Positions 1 through 6,563 of a stretch of DNA of 15,651 nucleotides are shown piece after piece; positions within the stretch are counted from its first letter, which is position 1; each line of letters begins with the position of its first letter. Under the pieces are notes generated by a model. That model saw nothing but the letters and a program-made list of their open reading frames with translations. It was not told where the DNA came from and ran no database searches. The translations under genes and the position numbers were made by a program. Source of the DNA: JAJRRL01 sp047404195 (GTDB lineage: Bacteria; Pseudomonadota; Gammaproteobacteria; JAJRRL01); the NCBI GenBank assembly GCA_047404195.1, contig JBDOIU010000009.1, forward strand, positions 1 through 15,651, read 5' to 3'.

Positions 1-142
1 ACCCAGCATGTGCCTGGCAGACCAGCCCAATGCAACCAATAAGCCCAAAATAAGGAAGCCAGCAATAAAGTCCCATCGATTAGGATAGGCCCAATCTGCG
101 GCTTCATATTTGCTGTATGTTTTTTTTGACTGTTTGTCTCAT
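1..142 (-). CDS. ABC transporter permease, N-terminal fragment, frame broken at poly-A
   Basis: The reverse strand has ATG at 142 preceded by AGGG about nine bases away. It reads MRQTVKK and then hits a stop in its own frame after the run of eight A (positions 120-127). If one A is skipped, reading continues to the window edge as TYSKYEAADWAYPNRWDF followed by a hydrophobic segment (about residues 25-45). The PNRWD element followed at once by a membrane helix recalls the N-terminus of large anion-type ABC permeases with duplicated permease domains (COG4986-like). That family match is from memory of only 47 residues and is tentative. The break may be a sequencing error, a pseudogene, or a site of polymerase slippage. 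A third frame is also open from ATG 158 to the edge, but its protein looks like nothing known. The gene continues beyond position 1. Confidence 0.42.
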
Positions 143-182
143 CTAAACATTCCCTCATGCAAACACAATAGACATCACACTA

Positions 183-211
183 ACCATAGACAGCCATAAC
201 ATAAATGCCAA
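183..211 (-). promoter_or_regulatory. Sigma-70-type promoter for the ABC permease gene
   Basis: On the reverse strand TTGGCA (211-206) and TATGGT (188-183) are spaced by 17 bases, matching the consensus at five and four of six positions. A start about 34 bases ahead of ATG 142 would follow. This supports the leftmost gene as its own transcription unit rather than a tail of engB. It is a consensus match by eye only. Confidence 0.5.
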
Positions 212-273
212 TAGTGAGGACAAGATAATGCTACCTAGCCAAGGTCAAAATAGCATATCAGAAAACCACTCAT

Positions 274-912
274 CTATTTACTGTCAGGATGATCACAAAA
301 CCATTCGTTCAGAACTTGGACAGCCTCTTCGTAGCCAGATCGTTCATGCGCTGAAAACAACTGAACAGAGCAACTACCCTCGCCGTGCGTCTGCGCCAAT
401 GCCGTCACAACCTGATGATGCGTCTGCTTGGCCTGAGACCGACTCAATTTATCAGCCTTAGTCAGTAACACATGTACTGCTAAGCCAGAACCCAAAGCCC
501 AATCAATCACCTGCTGATCCATTGGCTTGAGTGGATGACGTACATCTACAACAACCACCAAACCGCGTAAAGACTGACGACTGTGCAAATAGTGATTGAC
601 ATGCTTTTCCCAGCGCTGCTTCATTGCTGCAGGCACCTTGGCATAGCCATACCCAGGCAAATCAACGAGCGAACGACCCCGGTCAAGTGAAAAAAAGTTG
701 ATCATTTGCGTTCTACCAGGGGTTTTACTAGTACGAGCCAAGCCCTTAATACCGGTAATGACATTTAATGCACTGGATTTACCTGCATTAGAACGACCTA
801 TAAAGGCTACTTCAATACCTATATCTTCTGGCAAGTCCTTGTTTATCATCGCGCTTTTTTGGTATTTAGCACGATTATAATCAGGCGGCTGTCTGGTCAC
901 AGATTGATGCAT
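274..912 (-). CDS. engB: Ribosome biogenesis GTP-binding protein EngB (YihA/YsxC)
   Basis: EngB is a small TRAFAC-class GTPase that acts in the cytoplasm in assembly of the large ribosomal subunit. All GTPase motifs are visible: G1 GRSNAGKS at residues 39-46 with the family's typical IEVAFIGRSNAGKSSALN context, the conserved RTSKTPGRTQ loop after it (G2 region), G3 DLPGYGYAKVP at 84-94, G4 TKAD at 151-154, and G5 around SAHE at 187-190. The length of 212 residues is normal for the family. I chose ATG at 912; an in-frame GTG at 921 would add only three residues, and neither has a clear Shine-Dalgarno. The gene ends in TAG at 274-276. It looks monocistronic, with its own promoter just upstream and 131 bases to the next gene on the same strand. 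The assignment is secure from the motifs. Confidence 0.96.
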   Translation of the reverse strand: MHQSVTRQPPDYNRAKYQKSAMINKDLPEDIGIEVAFIGRSNAGKSSALNVITGIKGLARTSKTPGRTQMINFFSLDRGRSLVDLPGYGYAKVPAAMKQRWEKHVNHYLHSRQSLRGLVVVVDVRHPLKPMDQQVIDWALGSGLAVHVLLTKADKLSRSQAKQTHHQVVTALAQTHGEGSCSVQLFSAHERSGYEEAVQVLNEWFCDHPDSK

Positions 913-945
913 AGTACACACTGAGCGTTAGTAATTAAGAAAAAG

Positions 946-954
946 ATTATACCA
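946..954 (-). promoter_or_regulatory. Extended -10 promoter for engB
   Basis: The reverse strand carries TGGTATAAT, a perfect -10 hexamer (951-946) preceded by the TGn extension. No good -35 is seen at 16-18 bases, as is usual for extended -10 promoters. Transcription would start about 25-30 bases ahead of the engB ATG. Confidence 0.55.
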
Positions 955-1006
955 CACAAAAATGACAGCAGCACACAATCCTAAACAAGGCGTTATCTGA
1001 CCAACA

Positions 1007-1765
1007 TTAAAACAATGTACCCGGGATTGGTGGGTATGCGCTTCGCTCTGTATCCTTTTTATCCTCTTCACTGCGATCTACTAATTTAACATCTGCTTGC
1101 GTTGCCAATGAATGCAGACAACCTGTTAACATTTTGAGAAAACGACGGGACATACTGATATTTCCCAGCACAACAAACAAAAATGCAAAAGTACCTTTGC
1201 TGATGGTCATCAACGCTGGCTGCGGGTCTTGCGGACACGCAGACAATGTACTGCTTGTAGTAGGCATTGTTATATTCTTCAACACCGATTGACTCACTAT
1301 GTTGAGTTCAGCATCTGAATTGCAAGGGTATGACTTGGTTGTAAAGACATCCAATAACCACCAAATAACTTGCGGCCCTTGCAATGCATTACTGAACATA
1401 TCTGCCAAACTAAATACAAACATGCAAAATGGCAAGACTGACATGACTACTTTAGAACCAGTAGCATAGAGGTGGCGGCAGCATGATTGATCCGCACCAC
1501 GCCCCGCACGCCAGCTTTGAGAAATGATATGTGCTTCATCTTTAAGCATATGCAAAACGTCATGATATAGATTTTTATGCAACGCCGGTACCAGCACCTG
1601 GGAAAATGCATTTAATCCAAGCTGTAACTGTAAAGTAACGAGAAATATGTAAGACATGACTTCCTGACTGATATCATCCATGTTCAACAGCGTAAAAAAA
1701 TTGGCCATACTGGTTGCAGTCTGGAAGGTATACATAAAAAAAAGTACTGGCCACCAGCATGACAT
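1007..1765 (-). CDS. C-terminal part of a split polytopic membrane protein
   Basis: This open frame most likely forms the C-terminal 240 or so residues of the protein begun upstream on the same strand (ATG 2981). The two frames overlap, and the switch sits in eight T on the coding strand (1743-1736). Skipping one T joins ...NVMLVASTFF to MYTFQTATSMANFF without interrupting the membrane segment. From the junction it holds about four hydrophobic stretches: the junction helix itself, EVMSYIFLVTLQLQL, VVMSVLPFCMFVFSL and TFAFLFVVLGNI. It ends in a charged tail (RSEEDKKDTERS). The frame opens at ATG 1765, but those first residues lie antiparallel in sense to nothing useful and probably are a shadow of the upstream frame. 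No family is recognised. It could be an independent gene starting at 1765 or 1735, but no ribosome-binding site supports this. Confidence 0.5.
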   Translation of the reverse strand: MSCWWPVLFFMYTFQTATSMANFFTLLNMDDISQEVMSYIFLVTLQLQLGLNAFSQVLVPALHKNLYHDVLHMLKDEAHIISQSWRAGRGADQSCCRHLYATGSKVVMSVLPFCMFVFSLADMFSNALQGPQVIWWLLDVFTTKSYPCNSDAELNIVSQSVLKNITMPTTSSTLSACPQDPQPALMTISKGTFAFLFVVLGNISMSRRFLKMLTGCLHSLATQADVKLVDRSEEDKKDTERSAYPPIPGTLF

Positions 1766-2981
1766 TGAGCGATGTATAAGTGATTCTACCCGTCATCAGC
1801 AGCGTGGTTTTAAGACAACCTCGCGCTGCTCTACCACCACGACCTGATAATAATGCGTTATTTTCCTGATCATCACGATAGACAGACAAATGCGTCCAAA
1901 CATTCCGCCAAGTGATGGGTTTTTGTTTGCCACGATTATTCAATAACAGCGGCCCAGACATAAATATGGATATTGCAGTGAGTGCCGCAGCTGAGAAAAA
2001 AACAGCAACTTTATTTGGATCGATATCTGGCGCAAGGCTTTGTGAAATCAGGTTGACAGCCTTATATCCCGATGCAGAATAGCCAATGACCATCATAATT
2101 AAAATATAAGCATTCGCACAATGATGCAACGTACGAAGTGCAGAGCTCACAGGCTGACTATACTGTATGAGCTTTTTTAAATCCCTTTCCTGTTGAGAGT
2201 TTGCTTGCTGCATCAGCATGAGAGGCTGCTGCAAACCCCGCCCACGTCGAGATCGATGACTGACAACATTTGGGGTACACAGTTTTTTAGATGCAACATA
2301 CTGCGTATACACACGAAGATCTAGATGCTTAAATAACTGTAGAATTTTTTGGGCACCAGAGTGCGGCACACGACGATCATTATGATCATAAAGTTGCATA
2401 TCCTCTCGGTAATCAGTGATTAATTGCATCAGCGAGTGATCAAAAAAATGCTTCGAAAACAATTCTTTCATGAGTGATTTTACATGCTCTAACGCTATGT
2501 GTTTGATCATATCCTCGTTGATATCAGTCTCTCGTGTCACCAAGGACTTCAGCACTGTCCTCATGTATACCTCATCACTCATATCGACAGCATAAGGTGG
2601 TAACGTTAATTGACCAATCTCCCGCTTACAACAAGACAGCATGGCTAGTGTTTGGCTATATGAAGCAATCGCTTTGGTAGGCAGCTGAATACTCTCACGC
2701 AGCAGCTGAACAGTTATCAAAACCCAAGGATTGCTATAATACCAGTCACCTATCATATCAATATAATCTGGCTTATATGGCTTAGGGTCACTGTTACGAG
2801 CGCCTATTATCAATTGCAAACCAATGGCCAAAATAAGCTTAACAGCAACACCGGTTACGCATAGCATACCCACTGCGAAACGAAGCGAACAAGGCATGGA
2901 TTCACGTTGTCGCTTAGCTATCGCCTTCTGAATCAGTTGCAAATTTTCCTGATCGTTATCCTGCTCTGTTCTTCTTAGCAT
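1674..2981 (-). CDS. N-terminal part of a split polytopic membrane protein, unknown family
   Basis: I chose ATG at 2981 because GAGG lies six bases ahead of it; an in-frame ATG at 2993 lacks such a site. A first hydrophobic helix (SLRFAVGMLCVTGVAVKLIL) lies near residues 33-55. Then comes a long soluble region rich in charged residues, then helices near LHHCANAYILIMMVIG and VAVFFSAAALTAISIFM, and another at the frame break. In its own frame the protein ends shortly after STFFYVYLPD with a polar tail unlike a membrane protein end. With one T removed at 1736-1743 it continues in the frame that ends at 1007, giving about 657 residues. It lies 167 bases after a VirB8-like gene on the same strand, so a role near a secretion apparatus is possible, but I recognise no domain. 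Confidence 0.5.
   Translation of the reverse strand: MLRRTEQDNDQENLQLIQKAIAKRQRESMPCSLRFAVGMLCVTGVAVKLILAIGLQLIIGARNSDPKPYKPDYIDMIGDWYYSNPWVLITVQLLRESIQLPTKAIASYSQTLAMLSCCKREIGQLTLPPYAVDMSDEVYMRTVLKSLVTRETDINEDMIKHIALEHVKSLMKELFSKHFFDHSLMQLITDYREDMQLYDHNDRRVPHSGAQKILQLFKHLDLRVYTQYVASKKLCTPNVVSHRSRRGRGLQQPLMLMQQANSQQERDLKKLIQYSQPVSSALRTLHHCANAYILIMMVIGYSASGYKAVNLISQSLAPDIDPNKVAVFFSAAALTAISIFMSGPLLLNNRGKQKPITWRNVWTHLSVYRDDQENNALLSGRGGRAARGCLKTTLLMTGRITYTSLNVMLVASTFFYVYLPDCNQYGQFFYAVEHG
1736..1743 (-). other. Eight-T homopolymer at the frame switch
   Basis: On the coding strand eight T fall exactly where two overlapping frames would join into one long membrane protein. Seven T would restore one continuous frame. 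The cause may be a base-call error, a real mutation, or slippage during transcription. Confidence 0.6.
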
Positions 2982-3160
2982 ACCTTTCCTCATAACACTG
3001 ATGATATAAAACCATTTACACTAACCGGGCCGCATTCAATCGTGCCAGCATAGCCGTAAACAGAGAAAGCAGCAGTTTAGCTGAAATTCAATATGTCGTC
3101 TAGCTGCGATGTAAAATGACAACAGATTGAATCATAAAATACAGTATGATAAAGAGAGAC

Positions 3161-3871
3161 TCATACATCTGTAACACGAAAATAAGTCACCTCAAAACCT
3201 GACCAATTTAACCAGCGCATTGCTGGATCAGTTGGCACGCCTCGATAATGCCAAGCTATCAATGCACGCCGCAACTTGCATTCTGCTGCCATTGATGGTG
3301 AGTGATGATCACATACCTGGAAAATCAACTGCGCCATTGGCGTATTACTCACACCACTCATAGAGCCAAACTCTTTTTTATCTTGTGAATGTTTAAATAA
3401 TGTCACAGCATTAATCTGGATACGTCTCACTCCACGCAAGCCCATCTGTCGCACGACACTATTGGCCTGTTGAATATTTTGCTCCTGACTGTATTCATGC
3501 GCAATTGTTGAACTCGACAAGGCCAATACCGTTTTATATTGCCATGCATATGACTGGGCGTCATAGGACAAGCGTAAGCGTAAATAACGCACCAAATCAC
3601 CCTGTACTTGCGCCTTTGTTGGCTTCAATGCCTGCGCAGATACCGGCCCTGATAACCACACTGAACCATCATCTCGCTGGTGTACAATTAAAAGCGATGT
3701 CGGATGCTTGCAGTAATCTGAAATCAGTACCAGCGACAACAGTAAACATATTACTAATAAAATACCACAACCATAGAATAAACGTTTCTTATCACGCTGC
3801 AGTGCATTGACCACATCTTGCGTCCAATGCTTAGCCAGCGCATGATATTGCGTCCAATTTGAATGCTGCAC
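3161..3871 (-). CDS. virB8: VirB8-like type IV secretion inner-membrane protein
   Basis: The 236-residue protein has the layout of VirB8/TrbF: a short cytoplasmic N-terminus (1-32), one membrane helix (FYGCGILLVICLLLSLVLI, 33-51), and a periplasmic domain of about 180 residues. VirB8 bridges the inner-membrane complex and the core channel. Features matching that domain include YLRLRLSYDAQSYAWQYKTV, an early helix region with a following SSSTIAHEY segment, and the ending WLNWSGFEVTYFRV, which resembles the family's closing NP-x-GF-x-V-x-x-Y strand. Similarity is by pattern only and sequence identity to known VirB8 is probably low. The start is GTG at 3871, four bases after a very strong AGGAGG. 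It lies 46 bases after the K/E/A-repeat gene on the same strand and near virB6-like and virB7-like genes, which strengthens the call. Confidence 0.6.
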   Translation of the reverse strand: MQHSNWTQYHALAKHWTQDVVNALQRDKKRLFYGCGILLVICLLLSLVLISDYCKHPTSLLIVHQRDDGSVWLSGPVSAQALKPTKAQVQGDLVRYLRLRLSYDAQSYAWQYKTVLALSSSTIAHEYSQEQNIQQANSVVRQMGLRGVRRIQINAVTLFKHSQDKKEFGSMSGVSNTPMAQLIFQVCDHHSPSMAAECKLRRALIAWHYRGVPTDPAMRWLNWSGFEVTYFRVTDV

Positions 3872-3917
3872 AGCACCTCCTCCGTATCAGGTGAAATCAC
3901 TATATCAGCTTGTTGGG

Positions 3918-5183
3918 CTAGACAGTACCGTGTTTTTGTTTTAGCTCAGGAGATTGTGTGCATTGAACCGCTGACTGACTATCATTGACAAGCGTCTTTA
4001 ATGACCGGCTCACACGATTGTCTACAACACCAGTCACAATGCCAGCAATAGCCAACACTATCGTCAATACCAGCAATGCCAATGCCGCCTCTGGCTGGGA
4101 CAGCTCATAAGTCATCAACGAAGCTGTTGCACTGGCTAATGCCAGTACCCCCATAGTGACCGTACTCACCTTCAAATAAGCAGACTGCCGACTCAATATT
4201 TTTATTTTCGCATCACTCGCTGCTTGCTTTTTTTGTTTTGCTTTCTCTGCTGCTGCTTTTTCTGCTTTTTCTTTCTCTGCTGCTGCTTTTTCTGCTTTTT
4301 CTTTCTCTGCTGCTGCTTTTGCTGCTGCTGCTTTTTCTGCTTTTTCTTTCTCTGCTGCTGCTTTTGCTGCTGCTGCTTTTTCTGCTTTTTCTTTCTGCTG
4401 CTGTTGAAACGTTGGCGCTGGATCTCGCACATAATACAGATTAAAACTCTCGGGATCCATAACGGACTGATCCTCATGAATTTTTTTTAAGGAGTCATGC
4501 GCGCTATCTTCTGTCAAACCAAACAGCTTAATCTGATTCCTCACAGCATCCCGATCAAATGACTGAGTCGGTGAGAATTGGCATTTGTCCCACAAGTGGT
4601 TATAAACCAGCACAACATCACGTGTAAAAGTTTGACAGATCAAGCCTCGTTCACGAAAAAAGCGATATCTTCGAATGGCTAGCAACACCAAATGCGCACT
4701 GACCAACATTAACTCTGCATCCAACTTGCCTGAATTTGTATCAATACTGTTTTGTTTTTGGTATTCACGATTAAACATATAAGCTTCAAACTGTAATTTA
4801 TCATCCTTCTTAAATGCCTTACTTGAGAAATTCCAATGTGCACCCACGTGAATCCCCCGCACCTTATCATCGCTTAAACCCCATAATTCCTGTGGGACTT
4901 TACCACATAAATCAGAATAATTTATTTTAAAATCCTTGTATTGCAAATCAGCAGTAAACTCTATCCACACATGCAAAGTCCTCGTGGGATCATTCCTAAC
5001 ATAATTATCACTGTCACGCTTAATAATAGCAGTTGTTCGATTCGCAACAAAACCATGACTTTTATAAGTTGCATCCTGCAAAATCTTGTCCGCGAACCCT
5101 TTATCGCCTAAATAATGCCCGCCCGTCAGGTATTCGAATCCGACCTCCGAGTTATTTCTACTTCGAACTTCACTTTTACGCAT
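3918..5183 (-). CDS. K/E/A-repeat protein with C-terminal membrane hairpin, effector-like
   Basis: The 421-residue protein starts at ATG 5183 behind GAGGGTGG. It has three parts. Residues 1-258 form a soluble region with no recognised domain. Residues about 262-320 are repeats of KEKAEKAAA type: two 15-residue units (KEKAEKAAAAKAAAE), two 10-residue units, then a decayed end. They should form one long charged helix or coiled coil, like that of TolA. Residues about 338-358 and 368-390 are two hydrophobic helices joined by a short loop, followed by a polar tail. No signal peptide is seen. It is the first gene of a unit that continues with the VirB8-like gene. A soluble head, long helix and membrane hairpin recall secreted proteins that insert into host membranes, but TolA-like envelope roles are equally open; function is not assigned. 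Confidence 0.75.
   Translation of the reverse strand: MRKSEVRSRNNSEVGFEYLTGGHYLGDKGFADKILQDATYKSHGFVANRTTAIIKRDSDNYVRNDPTRTLHVWIEFTADLQYKDFKINYSDLCGKVPQELWGLSDDKVRGIHVGAHWNFSSKAFKKDDKLQFEAYMFNREYQKQNSIDTNSGKLDAELMLVSAHLVLLAIRRYRFFRERGLICQTFTRDVVLVYNHLWDKCQFSPTQSFDRDAVRNQIKLFGLTEDSAHDSLKKIHEDQSVMDPESFNLYYVRDPAPTFQQQQKEKAEKAAAAKAAAEKEKAEKAAAAKAAAEKEKAEKAAAEKEKAEKAAAEKAKQKKQAASDAKIKILSRQSAYLKVSTVTMGVLALASATASLMTYELSQPEAALALLVLTIVLAIAGIVTGVVDNRVSRSLKTLVNDSQSAVQCTQSPELKQKHGTV
4241..4400 (-). repeat. In-frame tandem repeat encoding KEKAEKAAA units
   Basis: On the plus strand the pattern CTTTCTCTGCTGCTGCTTTT recurs four to five times with either a 30-base or a 45-base period. The longer units contain an extra GCTGCTGCTGCTTTT block. 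Both periods are multiples of three, so copy number can change without breaking the frame. The near-identical copies at DNA level point to recent expansion. Confidence 0.9.
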
Positions 5184-5500
5184 TATGCCACCCTCACAAC
5201 AACCACACTATTTGACTCATCTTTCATGCAAAACAACCCAAGCAATAAACACACTGGCCAATTTGCCTTAAACGACAGATCACTTATTATACAACCACTG
5301 GCTTAAGGAAATCTTAGAAAAAACGCTACAAACACAAAAAATACGGTAGTACGAATATGTATTTAATGCATAATTGAGTTGTTATCTATGGTGTTACCAC
5401 ATCTATGCTATGTGATGCATAGCCATCATCACAAAAAGACATAACAACAACTGTATGGATCCGCAGAGCGCCCAGCTATTCTTGTACCCAAAGGAGACTC
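5184..5500. promoter_or_regulatory. Divergent intergenic region with promoter candidates
   Basis: This 317-base region separates the leftward VirB8-containing unit from the rightward lipoprotein-VirB6 pair. Leftward there is a perfect TATAAT on the reverse strand (5291-5286), without a good -35, giving a leader near 100 bases. Rightward the best -10 is CATAAT (5369-5374), also without a good -35, just before the inverted repeats at 5378-5448. No open frame in it looks like a gene. Confidence 0.4.
5378..5448 (+). promoter_or_regulatory. Nested inverted repeats ahead of the lipoprotein-virB6 unit
   Basis: GTTGTTAT (5378-5385) pairs with ATAACAAC (5441-5448). Inside, ATGG (5388-5391) can pair with CCAT (5423-5426), and CTATGC (5403-5408) pairs with GCATAG (5417-5422) around an eight-base loop. 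A competing hairpin CACAT/ATGTG (5398-5402 with 5410-5414) excludes the inner one. This may be a structured mRNA leader or a set of operator sites. Pairings were found by eye and no energy was calculated. Confidence 0.4.
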
Positions 5501-5671
5501 ATGAAAATATTACCACGCCTTATTATATGTTATTCAATACTCTGCTTAACAGGCTGCCACAAACCAACATTGCCGACTTGTCACCCCGGTGGTGGTGAAC
5601 TAGAACGCTGTATCTTGCCATCAGCACCTGCTGGCTTTACAGAAAGCACGCTTTGGCAGTCACAAGCATGA
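5501..5671 (+). CDS. Small lipoprotein, VirB7-like by position
   Basis: The 56-residue protein starts at ATG 5501 behind AAGGAG. It begins MKILPRLIICYSILCLTGCHKP: a short signal peptide with a lipobox LTGC, so Cys19 would be lipidated after cleavage, leaving a mature chain of 38 residues. The mature part is rich in Cys, Pro and Gly and has no recognised domain. Its stop TGA overlaps the ATG of the next gene (ATGA), so the two are probably translationally coupled. VirB7 is a small lipoprotein of the outer-membrane core of type IV secretion systems and is often encoded next to virB6. Size, lipobox and neighbour fit that role, though entry-exclusion lipoproteins of conjugative plasmids have the same look. 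Lipoprotein is secure, VirB7 is inference. Confidence 0.75.
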   Translation: MKILPRLIICYSILCLTGCHKPTLPTCHPGGGELERCILPSAPAGFTESTLWQSQA

Positions 5672-6528
5672 TCTGGACCTACGACCATATCCTGCCACAG
5701 CTATTTACACAAGTGGATAACTTACTCACCGGGTTTGTGCATGAGGCATATCAACACTTATCACAATTGATATACTGGCCACTGATGATTTGCTTGCAAT
5801 TATGTATCATTGTCACAGGCTATGCAGTTATGCAAGGCTGGATGCAACCACAATGGGGCATTCTCTCTCACGGCCTATGCAAAACTGTGGTGATTGTTTT
5901 ATTGGTGACACACTGGGATGTGTTTAATGCGTCACTGCTACACTTCTTCTTTGATGGCATGAATGATCTCTGTCAGCACCTCACCAATGCTTTCTCGGGC
6001 TCAACATTGGCTGCATCACACTCTCTACCCGAAATAACGCAAGACAACATTACCCAAGTGATTCGCTTGGGTGTTGGATTATGGCATGAATCATCTCTGA
6101 CGCATCTGAGTATGTTCTTAGCAGGTATCCTGATATTATTATTTGGTCTAATGGCCTGCCTAACGGGTGCATTACAGCTATTGATCTCAAAAATCTTACT
6201 GAGTGCACTGTTGGCATTGACACCAATTTTCTGCACACTCGCGCTGTTCCAACAGTGCTTACCATTGACACTCAGCTGGTTTGGTTGCTGCATTTCACTG
6301 TCACTGTATAGCATCCTCATTGGCATCATGATGTGCTTGAACCATTACTTATTATCGCAAGTTTTGCCTGACATCACACAAGCACAGCTCATGCACTTTA
6401 AGTTGGTAGATATTTTTCCCATCATCATTGTATCCAGTCTTGTTACAATTGCTATGCTGCGACTGCGAGGCATTGCACATCAAATCGGACAGAGTTTTGG
6501 CGACCACAAGCATTGGAGGCAAGAATAA
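5668..6528 (+). CDS. virB6: VirB6/TrbL-family type IV secretion membrane protein
   Basis: VirB6 is the polytopic inner-membrane protein of type IV secretion channels, contacted by substrate during transfer. The 286-residue chain has about six hydrophobic helices (near 35-57, 68-90, 148-172, 174-195, 204-225 and 248-268), with an amphipathic start and a large loop between helices two and three, as in the family. The central stretch SKILLSALLALTPIFCTLALFQQ followed by LSWFG matches the family hallmark: a positively charged residue, a run of small and hydrophobic residues, TPIF, then a conserved Trp. I chose ATG at 5668 because it overlaps the lipoprotein stop; a TTG at 5653 would add five residues. 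It converges on secA with 35 bases between stops. No other T4SS gene follows it. Confidence 0.75.
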   Translation: MIWTYDHILPQLFTQVDNLLTGFVHEAYQHLSQLIYWPLMICLQLCIIVTGYAVMQGWMQPQWGILSHGLCKTVVIVLLVTHWDVFNASLLHFFFDGMNDLCQHLTNAFSGSTLAASHSLPEITQDNITQVIRLGVGLWHESSLTHLSMFLAGILILLFGLMACLTGALQLLISKILLSALLALTPIFCTLALFQQCLPLTLSWFGCCISLSLYSILIGIMMCLNHYLLSQVLPDITQAQLMHFKLVDIFPIIIVSSLVTIAMLRLRGIAHQIGQSFGDHKHWRQE

Positions 6529-6563
6529 ACCCACTCCGATTTTAAATGATTGGCTTTTCAGCG

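Noticed and set aside
1..158. Third reverse frame from ATG 158 as the real left-edge gene
   Set aside because: It is open to the edge, but its peptide resembles no family, while the joined frame from ATG 142 has promoter, ribosome-binding site and permease-like sequence. It is not fully excluded.
4224..4490. Cys/Phe-rich and Leu-rich plus-strand frames
   Set aside because: They are the antisense reading of the K/E/A repeat; low complexity and no ribosome-binding site.
6529..6563. Terminator between virB6 and secA
   Set aside because: No stem followed by T or A run is visible in these 35 bases.
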